From contig CANQFA010000013.1 of the NCBI GenBank assembly GCA_947597925.1, positions 1 through 37,002 on the forward strand: a stretch of DNA of 37,002 bases, in the 5' to 3' direction. Position 1 is the first letter of the stretch, and every line of letters starts with the position of its first letter. This DNA comes from an uncultured Clostridia bacterium (GTDB lineage: Bacteria > Bacillota > Clostridia > Christensenellales > Borkfalkiaceae). A program made the translations under genes and the position numbers. Of the stretch, positions 1 to 7,668 are shown piece by piece. The notes under the pieces were generated by a model. That model was not told where the DNA came from. It searched no databases and worked only from the letters and a program-made list of their open reading frames with translations.

Positions 1-1856
1 ATGACCTGTATTTGGTCCTTGTAGGGCTGCAACTTTTTGTCGTATGCCTGCAAAAATTGCTCCATGAGGGCGGTGCAGGAGGTACAACCCGTCCAGAAGA
101 AATCGAACATGACGAGCTTCTTTTCCTTGAGAATGTCCGAAAACCAACGGTCCTCGGAGTAGTCGCCCGGGTTGTAGCAGTCGCGGACGAGGAAGTCATA
201 GACGGGTTCGCCAAGGTCGATGAGATCGCTTTCGGGCTTGATCTCCCTTTGGGGAGCCCCCTCTTCCGCGCGGGACTCCTGCCGCACGCCCGCCGTCAGT
301 TTGATCGTCACAAAGGGGCCGCCGGGTTCAAGCGGATATTCGGTGCGGTCGGCCGTGAATCCGCCCCGCAGTCCCTCGACCGTCAGCCGATCGGCTTCTT
401 TGGGAAGGGTGATTTTGGTGACGGCGCCCACCGCATGGAAAGAGCTCAGCTCAAGGTCGCCCGCAAAGACGCGGAAGCAGACTTCCCGGGGATATTGATA
501 ATCGCGCCCCGAGACGCGCCGCAAACTTATCGCGTATTCGACGTTGTCCATGATGCGGGGAATGCTGCCCGTTTGGCCTTCAAGGTCGCAGCGGACGCAA
601 CGCTGCACCTTTACCCCTTCGGACGTACTTGTCGCGGGCGTTTTTACCGCGTAATCTTCATAGAGATGTCCGAGCGGCGGAAGAACATCGTTTTCCGTCT
701 CTTCACAGCGCAGACAGCGGTGCGTTTGAAGCCCCGAGGCGGTGCAGGTCGGCTCTTGAAGGCGCGTGAGTTCCTTCCAATCGTGGCCGAGCGCGGGCGC
801 CGTTTCAAGGTCCAGCTTTCTTCCGCAATGGTAACGGCAGACATAGCGCATGGTCCCGTCCGTCGTGCATGTGGGCCGCACGACGTATTCGATGGCGGTG
901 AACTCATGCTCGGCCTTGGGAAGAATGATGCTTTGGCGGGTGACGCAGCGCGTACAGTAGGTGTGGGCCCGTCCTTCGTCCATACAGGTGGGCATGTAGT
1001 CGTAGAATACCGTGCCCGAATAGTCGTGCCCGAGGGCGGGAAGGGTAATTTTTTCCCGCGTTTGCCCGCACCGAAGGCAGACGGCCGACGCGCTGTACCC
1101 CTCCTCCAAACAGGTCGCGGGGACGACTTCGCCCTGTTCGTCCCACTCGTGTCCGAGCGCGGGGATCGCCGTTTTGACTGTCTTGCCGCAGCGCGTACAC
1201 GCGCTCTGTTTTTCCCCGTCCGCGGTGCAGGTCGGCTCCTTGATCCTTTTTTCTTTGCCGAAACTGTGCCCGAGCGGGGCGATCTCCTCGGTCTTGACCG
1301 AGCCGCAACCGCGGGCGCAGGCGGTCGTTTTGGACCCCGCGTTCTCGCAAGTGGCCTCTTCGATCGTGACCTCTCCGCTGTAATCGTGGCCAAGCGGCGG
1401 GATCTCCTCGTTTTCGCGCCGCGTTTGACACCGCCGGCAGACGGCAGACGCACTGTACCCCGCTTGGGTGCAGGTCGGGGCGCGATAGCCTTCGCTTTCC
1501 TCGAAGTCGTGTCCGAGCGCCTTAGTCTTTCCGAGATAACGGTGGGAAGGATCGCGGCTGCACACAAATTCGCTCTCGCCGCCCTCCGAGCAGGTGGCGG
1601 GGGTGATCACGCGCTCCTCATAGTTATGGCCGAGCGCGGGGAGCTGCTCCGTTTCGCTCGCGCCGCATGCCGCACAAACGCGGCTTTGATAGCCGACCGC
1701 TTCGCACGTCGCCTCCTTGTAGACCACCCATTCGCCGTAATCGTGGACATGGGCGCCCCCTCCCATTTCGTTTTCTTGGTTTGGGCTACACGCTGCGATC
1801 GCCGCGGCGGCGCATACGCAGAGAAGCGCCGTCATCAAAGATTTCCCGAATTTCAT
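1..1856 (-). CDS. Cys-repeat thioredoxin-like lipoprotein (partial, C-terminus beyond window)
   Basis: About 618 residues are visible; the reading frame runs off the left edge, so the C-terminus is missing. The start at 1856 follows GGGGAGGTGAGAA. Residues 1-23 form a lipoprotein signal ending in AIAAC (Cys23), so the mature protein should be tethered outside the membrane. Residues about 35-400 hold roughly ten repeats of the pattern ATC-x-E-x-G ... C-x-x-C(G) ... IP-A-LGH-x-W/Y; most keep three Cys and the GH, the last loses the first Cys. A beta-rich spacer follows, then a thioredoxin-like fold starts near residue 570 with the motif GCTSC (CxxC). It is the last gene of a three-gene operon, 15 bp after the paralogue at 1872. 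The family relation to TlpA/ResA-like thiol proteins is inferred from the CxxC and context; the substrate is unknown. The repeats could bind metal or form disulfides. Confidence 0.8.
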   Translation of the reverse strand, partial: MKFGKSLMTALLCVCAAAAIAACSPNQENEMGGGAHVHDYGEWVVYKEATCEAVGYQSRVCAACGASETEQLPALGHNYEERVITPATCSEGGESEFVCSRDPSHRYLGKTKALGHDFEESEGYRAPTCTQAGYSASAVCRRCQTRRENEEIPPLGHDYSGEVTIEEATCENAGSKTTACARGCGSVKTEEIAPLGHSFGKEKRIKEPTCTADGEKQSACTRCGKTVKTAIPALGHEWDEQGEVVPATCLEEGYSASAVCLRCGQTREKITLPALGHDYSGTVFYDYMPTCMDEGRAHTYCTRCVTRQSIILPKAEHEFTAIEYVVRPTCTTDGTMRYVCRYHCGRKLDLETAPALGHDWKELTRLQEPTCTASGLQTHRCLRCEETENDVLPPLGHLYEDYAVKTPATSTSEGVKVQRCVRCDLEGQTGSIPRIMDNVEYAISLRRVSGRDYQYPREVCFRVFAGDLELSSFHAVGAVTKITLPKEADRLTVEGLRGGFTADRTEYPLEPGGPFVTIKLTAGVRQESRAEEGAPQREIKPESDLIDLGEPVYDFLVRDCYNPGDYSEDRWFSDILKEKKLVMFDFFWTGCTSCTALMEQFLQAYDKKLQPYKDQIQV

Positions 1857-1871
1857 TTCTCACCTCCCCAC

Positions 1872-3251
1872 TCAAGTCCCGGCCGGAATATATTGCTTGA
1901 TCATGTCTGCGAGCGCGGACGCGCCGCCCACGCGGATGAGGTTGAAGTCTTTATCGAGATAGACGGCATGGGGGACTCTCCGATCGTTCGGCACGTTGTT
2001 GTAGATCCTGCCGCCCTTCGCAACGGTAATAAATTCGTCGGGAATTTGATGGGTCTTTCGGTATTCGTTGATGTATTCGGGAGAATCGTTCGTCGTGTCC
2101 ACCATGATGACGAGCAGTTGCTCCTTTACGGCCGCGGGAAGGGTCGCATAGAACTTGACGTGTTCCTCCAAGAGCGCTTCGCAGGGAACGCAGGAGACGT
2201 AGAAGAAGTCGATATAGATGAGTTTCTTCCCCGCCGCAACGTCGTAGAGCCGTTTGAATTCGTTCGCCTCTTTGCAAGTGTCTTTGACGAGGAAGTTGAA
2301 CATCCGCTCGCCCTGTTGCACGGGGTGGATCTCGGGGTCATGTTCGGGATTGTTGCGCACGGGGATCTCGGTGAACGGCCGATCGGCGGTCATGGAAACC
2401 TGATCGCTGAGATACGCGTCGTCGATGTTATCCAGCCTGACGAGATATTTCCCGCGCGGGAGCATGATTTCCGTGTGCATGTTCGCCTCTAAAATTTGGA
2501 TGAGCATGCTGTCCCGGTAGAGGAGGACCCCGTTCTTTTCCGACATCACAAAGTTGCACCCTTCTTCGACGACGACGTTTATGGTATAGAGGAGCTCGTC
2601 GCCCATCGCGTCTCTTGCGCCGCAGACGGTGCAGCTGCGGAATTGTCCGTTTGCGTCCGTTTGCACGTCTCCCCAGCTATGCCCCGCCGGAGGAATGACC
2701 TTCGTTTCCTCCGCGCCGCACGTTTGGCATTGGACGGCGGCAAGCCCTTGCGCGGTGCAGGAAGCGGGCGTTTTCACCCTCTCCTCGCCCCATGTATGCC
2801 CCGTTGCGGGAATGGGGAGGATCTCTCCGCCCGCGCCGCAGCGTGTGCACTCGTCCGTGCGCTTCTCGCCCGCTTCCGTGCAGGTGGCATCCCGCACGAC
2901 GGTCTCCGTTTTCCATTGGTGGCCGAGCGCGGGAATGGGCGTTTTCTCCTCGAATTTGCAGACGGCGCAACGGCGGACGGATTCGCCCGCTTCGGTACAG
3001 GTGGGAGCGGCCGTTTTTACCGTCTCGCCCCATATATGCCCCGTTGCGGGGATAGACTTTGTCTCATCGAACCCGCAGTCCGTGCAATGGCGGACGGACT
3101 TGCCCTCCTCCGTGCACGTAGCCGCCCGCTCCGTCTCCCACGCCGTAAACCTGTGCGTATGCGCGGGGTCGGGCTGCGCGGCACAGCCGAAGGAGATCGC
3201 GGCCGTCAGCGCGGCGATGAGCGCCATGCTTCCGAATCTTCTCATTTTCAT
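1872..3251 (-). CDS. Cys-repeat thioredoxin-like lipoprotein (459 aa)
   Basis: The start is placed at 3251, where GGAGGAGGGCAT precedes ATG-AAA-ATG; a longer frame to 3281 would run into the upstream gene's end and has no better ribosome site. Residues 1-23 are a signal peptide ending in FGC (Cys23), a somewhat imperfect lipobox. Residues about 30-190 hold four clear repeats (ATC-x-E-x-G ... C-x-x-C ... IP-A-xGH-x-W) and one degenerate unit. Residues about 200-310 form a beta-rich spacer. The C-terminal domain (about 315-459) shows YIDFFYVSCVPCEALL, a CxxC active site after a beta strand, and a likely cis-proline segment RRVPHAVYLD, both expected for a thioredoxin fold. It lies 26 bp after the next gene upstream and 15 bp before the next one downstream, so the three are probably co-transcribed. 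A role in extracellular thiol-disulfide exchange is inferred. Confidence 0.82.
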   Translation of the reverse strand: MKMRRFGSMALIAALTAAISFGCAAQPDPAHTHRFTAWETERAATCTEEGKSVRHCTDCGFDETKSIPATGHIWGETVKTAAPTCTEAGESVRRCAVCKFEEKTPIPALGHQWKTETVVRDATCTEAGEKRTDECTRCGAGGEILPIPATGHTWGEERVKTPASCTAQGLAAVQCQTCGAEETKVIPPAGHSWGDVQTDANGQFRSCTVCGARDAMGDELLYTINVVVEEGCNFVMSEKNGVLLYRDSMLIQILEANMHTEIMLPRGKYLVRLDNIDDAYLSDQVSMTADRPFTEIPVRNNPEHDPEIHPVQQGERMFNFLVKDTCKEANEFKRLYDVAAGKKLIYIDFFYVSCVPCEALLEEHVKFYATLPAAVKEQLLVIMVDTTNDSPEYINEYRKTHQIPDEFITVAKGGRIYNNVPNDRRVPHAVYLDKDFNLIRVGGASALADMIKQYIPAGT

Positions 3252-3277
3252 ATGCCCTCCTCCTTTTGATGCGTCCC

Positions 3278-4510
3278 TCAAACGGGGGAAGTTTGCGGCA
3301 TCAAAAACGTATTATATGTCAGAATGCGGTTCAAGCGCTCCTCGATCATTCCCCCCGTCACCGTAAAGATGTAGCCGCCGTTGTCGATGAATACGTTGGT
3401 CGGAACGCCCTTGATGCCGTGAAAGACGATCTTTTGATAGAATCGATCGTTCTCCTTGTCGCAGACGACGTAGAAGCGGTCCGCGAGGTCTCCGAACCAA
3501 TCCTCCGACCGCAAAAAGCCCATGATGGCGTCCGCTCCGTCGTTCATGTCGTAGAGGAGGAAGGTGAACTTATCCCCGCTCTCCCGATAGATCTTCTTGA
3601 ATACCGCGCACTCCTGTTGGCAATAGAGGCAGCCGTTGTAGAAGAACGTCATCAAGATCATGCGGTTCTCCTTTAAGAGCGCGCCGAGGGTGGTATCGCC
3701 CTTGTTGACGCTGTGGATTTGAAAGTCTGGCAGGACCGTGCCCTCCTCGATCTTCTCGACTGCTCCCGTGGTGGGATGGCAGACGAGGCGGATATCGAGA
3801 AGCGGACGCTCGTCGCTGAACGTGTAGTACGGTTGATATTCGAATCCGCGCGGGATCTTGCTCAATTCCACGCGATACTCCCCCGCGGGAAGCCGGAAGT
3901 CCTTCATGTTGAACTCCGTCTCCGAATAGGCCGCGCCGGGAGATAGCGGCAGATAGTTGTCGTAGAGGACCTGCCCGCCCCGATCTGTCACCTTGATCCA
4001 CGGGTAGCCGTAGATCTTCCGTCCGTTGTAGCGGTTGACCCGGACGCGGTACGTGACGAGCCCCTCGGAATCGGGGATCCCCGTGATCGTTTGGTCGGTT
4101 GGCTCCTCAAACAAGACCTCGCCGCCCTGCGCGGGTCTCTGCTCGGGCTGTTTCCCCTCTTCGGGTTTTTGCTCGGGCGTCTGGCCTTCTCCGCCGCTCG
4201 GCGTTTGCTCCTCGGGCTGCTTGCCTTCCTCGGGTTTTTGCTCGGGCGTCTGGCCTTCCCCGCCGCTCGGTTTTCCGTCCTCCGAAGGGGAGGCATGCGG
4301 ATTTGCATAGTTGCAGACCGTACAAACGCCGTTTTCGAAAATATGCGCCTCTTTGAGAGGGGAAACGTCGTCGCACAGCGGCTGTTTCCAATGGGTGGAC
4401 GCGTCGAACGCCCAATCTTCCGCGTAGACGTGCGCATGCGGCGCCGCGCAGGAGACCGCGCATAAAACCAACGACAGCGCAACGGTTATGAACAATCTTC
4501 GACGTTTCAT
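3278..4510 (-). CDS. Thioredoxin-like lipoprotein with Pro/Glu-rich linker (410 aa)
   Basis: First gene of the operon. The start at 4510 is preceded by AGGAGGTCAAG. The signal peptide ends in CAVSC (Cys21). An N-terminal segment has the H-x-Y ... W ... HW ... C ... H-x-F ... G-x-C-x-x-C pattern, a single divergent version of the Cys-repeat found in the two downstream paralogues. Residues about 85-140 are a low-complexity linker in which the unit EGQTPEQKPEEGKQPE occurs twice, probably a cell-wall spacer. After a beta-rich region (about 150-265) the C-terminal thioredoxin-like domain shows TFFYNGCLYCQQEC (CxxC) and a cis-Pro segment KGVPTNVFIDN. The paralogues downstream have 4 and about 10 Cys repeats, so reach or binding capacity seems to differ along the operon. 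Membrane-anchored, extracellular thiol chemistry is inferred; no partner is visible. Confidence 0.8.
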   Translation of the reverse strand: MKRRRLFITVALSLVLCAVSCAAPHAHVYAEDWAFDASTHWKQPLCDDVSPLKEAHIFENGVCTVCNYANPHASPSEDGKPSGGEGQTPEQKPEEGKQPEEQTPSGGEGQTPEQKPEEGKQPEQRPAQGGEVLFEEPTDQTITGIPDSEGLVTYRVRVNRYNGRKIYGYPWIKVTDRGGQVLYDNYLPLSPGAAYSETEFNMKDFRLPAGEYRVELSKIPRGFEYQPYYTFSDERPLLDIRLVCHPTTGAVEKIEEGTVLPDFQIHSVNKGDTTLGALLKENRMILMTFFYNGCLYCQQECAVFKKIYRESGDKFTFLLYDMNDGADAIMGFLRSEDWFGDLADRFYVVCDKENDRFYQKIVFHGIKGVPTNVFIDNGGYIFTVTGGMIEERLNRILTYNTFLMPQTSPV

Positions 4511-4570
4511 CTTGACCTCCTCGGAAGCGGGCGAAATTTTTTTATGCGTCTTTGTCCACTCTTCATAACA

Positions 4571-4599
4571 ATCATAGCACATTTCCCCGAAAAATGCAA
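4571..4599 (-). promoter_or_regulatory. Promoter of the lipoprotein operon
   Basis: Read on the minus strand: TTGCAT (4599-4594), a 17-base spacer, then TATGAT (4576-4571). The predicted transcript begins about 55 bases before the start codon at 4510. No operator is obvious. Confidence 0.7.
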
Positions 4600-4726
4600 A
4601 TATACACGTATAGTTTTCCGTAGGCAGCGCGCTTTTTCCGGTAAGATGCCGGCGGTGCCTTCGGATCCTTTGGGTGCGGTTTTGTTTCGCGCCCTTTGTT
4701 GGGGGAGGTCCGCACTCGCGGGGAGC

Positions 4727-5365
4727 TCATTGGGCGAGGGAGGCGCCGAAACGGTAGAGGGCTTCCCGCACGCGGCACAGTCCGCTCTTCTCGGAGATGG
4801 GAGGATACACGAGAAGGGTGGCGATCGCATAGAGCGCCTCCCCGCAGATCATGCCGAACAAGCTCGCAACAACGTTGCTTATGAAGTGACGGGCCTTCCC
4901 GCCTTCCAGCCCTCGCAGGATAAAGAAGCGCCACCACGCCGCCCAGGTTTCATAGAGAATGTGTACGGCGGTCCCCGTATCCCACATGGCGGTCGCCGCC
5001 ACGGGGAGCAACCAAGGAAACGGCGAAGCCACCCCGCCGCAGATGGCCGCAACGGAACAGGCGATGCGGAAGAAGAGCAACACGGTATTCCAGACGGAGA
5101 AGGCGGCGTCGAAGCCCTTCTGCACCCTTCCGAGGACGTGTACATACGCCTCCATCCCCTTGCGGAGGTCCTCCGTCCCGAACAGCCACGCCTCCTCTAC
5201 GCCGAAAAATCTGCAGATCTCCGCGACGTTCTCTTGGCATGGGACCCCGCGTCCGCTCACCCACTTGGCGATCGCGCTGCGGCTGACGTGGATCTCTGCG
5301 GCGAGCTGTTTTTGCGTGAGACCGCGGCTCTGATAGAGTTGTTTCAATTTTTCTCCGAATGTCAC
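4727..5365 (-). CDS. Membrane-anchored XRE-family regulator (212 aa)
   Basis: The start is taken as GTG at 5365, which follows GGAGGTGTAAT; an ATG-initiated longer frame to 5392 would overlap the promoter. Residues about 3-55 are a Cro/CI-type helix-turn-helix (GLTQKQLAAEIHVSRSAIAKW), the signature of XRE repressors. The rest is unusual for the family: residues about 75-130 and 165-195 contain three or so hydrophobic segments (for example TVLLFFRIACSVAAICGG and SNVVASLFGMICGEALYAIA), so the protein should sit in the membrane with its DNA-binding domain in the cytoplasm. Such one-component membrane regulators are known in Bacillota, but the signal is unknown. It lies upstream of the thioredoxin lipoprotein operon in the same orientation and could control it; this is a guess from position only. 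Confidence 0.82.
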   Translation of the reverse strand: MTFGEKLKQLYQSRGLTQKQLAAEIHVSRSAIAKWVSGRGVPCQENVAEICRFFGVEEAWLFGTEDLRKGMEAYVHVLGRVQKGFDAAFSVWNTVLLFFRIACSVAAICGGVASPFPWLLPVAATAMWDTGTAVHILYETWAAWWRFFILRGLEGGKARHFISNVVASLFGMICGEALYAIATLLVYPPISEKSGLCRVREALYRFGASLAQ

Positions 5366-5382
5366 ATTACACCTCCGCCATG

Positions 5383-5411
5383 ATTGTACCATGCCCCCGC
5401 CGCAAAAACAA
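5383..5411 (-). promoter_or_regulatory. Possible promoter of the XRE gene
   Basis: Minus strand: TTGTTT (5411-5406), 17-base spacer, TACAAT (5388-5383). The -35 is weak. The predicted start falls next to the ribosome site, which would give a very short leader of about 11 bases. Confidence 0.45.
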
Positions 5412-5420
5412 GTCCCAACC

Positions 5421-5474
5421 GTGTTACTTTGCGTTTCCCCCGTGTTACTTTTTCGTTTTTCGCCCCATTTTAGG
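5421..5474. repeat. Short repeat, left copy (tandem partial plus full unit)
   Basis: Two units in the same direction begin with GTGTTACTTT, at 5421 and 5442. The second continues TTTCGTTTTTCGCCCCATTTT, and a near-identical segment (about 30 bases, two or so changes) recurs at 7784-7813. A shared CCCGGCAGAAC follows both (5550-5560 and 7850-7860). The copies lie on either side of the AT-rich cassette 5699-7668. Confidence 0.65.
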
Positions 5475-5642
5475 TATCTGCCTTGCTACAGAGAAAGAAC
5501 TGCGTTGGCTGGAAATGTTGATTTTCGTTCGGTGGTTCGCCCATCGGGACCCGGCAGAACATGATGTTTTGTGTACTTCTGTTTACTATTTTACGAATGT
5601 AATCACAGGTTAAAATATTTTTACAAAATAACATAAAATAAC
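5475..5642. other. Non-coding stretch left of the AT-rich cassette
   Basis: Together with the neighbouring sites this forms the 333-base gap between the XRE gene and the cassette. Composition shifts here from GC-rich to AT-rich, at about 5570. No gene was recognised. It contains CCCGGCAGAAC at 5550-5560 and the first copy of AATATTTTTACA at 5614-5625. Confidence 0.5.
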
Positions 5643-5680
5643 TTGACTTTATATAATCGACATGTTACAATATTTTTACA
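5643..5680 (+). promoter_or_regulatory. Promoter of the AT-rich cassette with possible operator
   Basis: TTGACT (5643-5648), 17-base spacer, TACAAT (5666-5671). The sequence AATATTTTTACA covers the end of the -10 box and the predicted start (5669-5680) and also occurs at 5614-5625, 55 bases upstream in the same direction. A repressor binding both copies is possible. The ribosome site CGGAGG precedes the ATG at 5699. Confidence 0.7.
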
Positions 5681-5698
5681 TAACATCGGAGGTATCTT

Positions 5699-6220
5699 AT
5701 GGATGCGGAAATTATAGTTGAACTTCTTAGCCGTATCAAGGCATTGGAGCGAGAAGTAGCGGACCTCAAACAAAAAATTTCGGATATGGGGAGCGGTTCG
5801 GATCTCCTCGGCGTAACTCCGCACGGTAAAATCGCAAGCTCAAAGCCGCTCATCTCAGATCTCGATCGCAAACGCGATACCACACGCTATACTTTTGAAG
5901 GAGTTGCGTGTTCCAAAAAAAGATTGGTCTATGCGGTGGTAAAGCGCTATGTTGCCGATCATCCCGCGATTTCTTGTACCGAATTAAAACGCGTCTTTGA
6001 TAAGTCACTGCAAGGCAGCCTTGGCGTCGTGGAGAACGTTGAAATTGCCAAACAGCGCGGTGACGCGGAGTATCGGGTGCGCTTTTTTGCGGACGAAGAT
6101 GAAATTTTGCACCTCCGGGACGGCGATATGGTCGTCTGTACGCAGTGGGAAATTCTCAACATCCCCCGCTTTCTCGCGGTTGCAAAACAGCTCGGTTATC
6201 AAATCGAGGCGATTTCGTAA
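5699..6220 (+). CDS. Coiled-coil protein with conserved C-terminal domain, function unknown (173 aa)
   Basis: The first gene of the AT-rich cassette, with its own promoter and ribosome site. Residues about 4-32 have a heptad pattern (IVELLSRIKALEREVADLKQKI) typical of a short coiled coil, so the protein probably dimerises. Residues about 60-173 look like a compact alpha/beta domain with LQGSLGVVENVE and MVVCTQWEILNIPRFLAVAKQLGY. I have the impression that similar segments occur in proteins near restriction or phage genes, but I cannot name the family, and no catalytic motif is visible. It is followed 19 bases later by the DUF4268-like gene. A nucleic-acid-related role is a weak inference from neighbours (Smr and Tudor-like domains). 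Confidence 0.75.
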   Translation: MDAEIIVELLSRIKALEREVADLKQKISDMGSGSDLLGVTPHGKIASSKPLISDLDRKRDTTRYTFEGVACSKKRLVYAVVKRYVADHPAISCTELKRVFDKSLQGSLGVVENVEIAKQRGDAEYRVRFFADEDEILHLRDGDMVVCTQWEILNIPRFLAVAKQLGYQIEAIS

Positions 6221-6239
6221 ATTTGAGGAGGAAAATATT

Positions 6240-6683
6240 ATGACAAACGCACAAACGGAAAGAAAATTCTTTTGGAACGCATATCAAGAAACTCTTATGG
6301 AAAACGGTGAACCCTTCTCCTTAAAGTTCTTCTATGATTCGAATGGGGCATTCCGCCATTATGCGCATGTAAACGCAAGCAGATTCCCCGCAAACCGCTG
6401 TATCTGCATCGAATTTACGCCTCAATGTGGGAGAGTGCGATACGGGGTATATCTTGGAAACGATGTGATGTTGTATCATATTCTTTTCAACAACAAAGAA
6501 AAAATCGAGAGTCTTCTTGGCTTCTCCTGTCATTGGGAGCAGGGTACAAAGGGCAAGAACACCAGAAGAATTTTCTGTGAAGAAGAAATTACCGCCTATG
6601 ACCATGACAGTTATTCGGATGCCATTGAAAAATCGCTATCGCGACTTTTGAAATTCGCAGAAGTGTTTGATCATTTGATTTGA
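6240..6683 (+). CDS. DUF4268-like protein (147 aa)
   Basis: The start at 6240 follows GAGGAGGAAAATATT; a longer frame from 5997 only overlaps the previous gene and is rejected. The protein begins ERKFFWNAYQETL and continues with YAHVNASRFP, CIEFTPQ, RVRYGVYLGND and the segment KIESLLGFSCHWEQ. This order (FW near the N-terminus, a strand with NAS or similar, then R-x-G-V-Y, then E-x-x-LGF-x-x-x-W) resembles DUF4268, a domain often found with or near restriction-type nucleases. The family assignment rests on pattern memory only. No enzyme motif is certain. It is the second gene of the cassette, after a 19-base gap. Confidence 0.65.
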   Translation: MTNAQTERKFFWNAYQETLMENGEPFSLKFFYDSNGAFRHYAHVNASRFPANRCICIEFTPQCGRVRYGVYLGNDVMLYHILFNNKEKIESLLGFSCHWEQGTKGKNTRRIFCEEEITAYDHDSYSDAIEKSLSRLLKFAEVFDHLI

Positions 6684-6739
6684 GGGAATAACACCGAAGA
6701 AGTGTCCTCTCCTTTCACACAATAATCGGGGGATATACA

Positions 6740-7336
6740 ATGAGCTTGAAAACCACCTATAAGATATATAAAACGGGTTCTTTATCCGGCACCATGATAC
6801 ACGATGTCATAAATAGTTCGTCTGAGAAATTTACATATATTAAAGTTACGCAAAAGAAAAGTGAACAAGTATTTTATCTCGATCGAAATCTCAATCTTGT
6901 AGACGCTTCTCAGGCCGATATTTTTTCGCTCGCTGAAGCGCATAAAATTAGTTCGGAAAAGATGAAATTGCCGAAAAATTATACGGTCTCTATTTATTCC
7001 TCCACGAAAAAACTAAATGATCACACGCGAAAAGTTGCCGAAGAGGAACCAAACCCAAGAACGTCGCAAAGAAAAGCGACGACCCTTAAAAAGAAACCGG
7101 CCCCTTTTCTTTCCCGAAAGCCTTCCCCGAGTTCTTCCCAACACGTTGATCGTTCTTCTCCGCCTCAAATTTTTATCGGCATGGCTGTATCGCACAAACA
7201 ATTCGGTGATGGAGAGATCGTCAAAATCGATAAAAGAAAAACTTCTACTTATATTCGCGTCGCTTTCCCCAATAGAGAAAAATCTTTTGGCTATCCGCAT
7301 TGTTTTGAAAATGGATTTTTGGAGAAAAAAGCATGA
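6740..7336 (+). CDS. Protein with C-terminal Tudor-like (UvrD/PcrA-C-type) domain (198 aa)
   Basis: The start at 6740 follows CGGGGGATATACA. Residues 1-90 are an unrecognised lysine-rich domain. Residues about 90-145 are a low-complexity basic linker rich in Lys, Arg, Ser and Pro. Residues about 146-198 read IGMAVSHKQFGDGEIVKIDK ... IRVAFPNREKSFGYPHCFENGFL. This G-x-x-V-x-H-x-x-F-G-x-G-x-I pattern followed by F ... K-x-F-x-x-P ... F-x-x-G-F-L matches the small Tudor-like barrel found at the C-terminus of UvrD/PcrA helicases, where it binds RNA polymerase. No helicase part is present. Its stop overlaps the start of the Smr gene by 4 bases (ATGA), so the two are translationally coupled. Confidence 0.72.
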   Translation: MSLKTTYKIYKTGSLSGTMIHDVINSSSEKFTYIKVTQKKSEQVFYLDRNLNLVDASQADIFSLAEAHKISSEKMKLPKNYTVSIYSSTKKLNDHTRKVAEEEPNPRTSQRKATTLKKKPAPFLSRKPSPSSSQHVDRSSPPQIFIGMAVSHKQFGDGEIVKIDKRKTSTYIRVAFPNREKSFGYPHCFENGFLEKKA

Positions 7337-7668
7337 ACATCGCAGAAATCAATTTAGAGGAAGGGATGCCGACATGCGACGAGGCGATAGACAAATTAAA
7401 ATCGTCGCTGGCCCTTGCCAAACAGGGCAAATTCAAGTGTGCGATCATCATTCACGGGTATGGTAGCTCGGGAAGAGGCGGCACGATCCGTATCAAGGCA
7501 CGCCAATGGTTGAACGCGCAAGTACGGAACGGACGCGTAAAAACTGTCATCAACGGAGAAGATTTCGACGTTTTGAACGAAAAAGCGCGGGAACTTCGGA
7601 GGAAATTCCCCCAACTCGAACAACTTCTTCATGTTACCAATCACGGCGTCACAGTCGTGGAATTGTAG
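7333..7668 (+). CDS. Smr-domain protein (111 aa)
   Basis: Overlaps the previous gene by ATGA. The sequence has a first strand plus helix (CDEAIDKLKSSLALAKQGKF), then IIIHGYGSSGRGG, then a segment for an arginine-rich helix. The HG-x-GSSGRGG loop resembles the HGxG motif of Smr (small MutS-related) domains, which in other proteins are RNA or DNA endonucleases. The usual N-terminal LDLHG is replaced by INLEEG, so nuclease activity is uncertain. It stands alone, not fused to MutS2. Last gene of the four-gene cassette; the right repeat copy follows at 7784. Confidence 0.72.
   Translation: MNIAEINLEEGMPTCDEAIDKLKSSLALAKQGKFKCAIIIHGYGSSGRGGTIRIKARQWLNAQVRNGRVKTVINGEDFDVLNEKARELRRKFPQLEQLLHVTNHGVTVVEL

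Noticed and set aside
12..2492. Very long plus-strand open frame (826 codons) opposite the lipoprotein genes
   Set aside because: It is the mirror of GC-rich, repeat-containing genes on the minus strand, has no ribosome site, and its sequence has no domain character. The minus strand has signal peptides, ribosome sites and domains.
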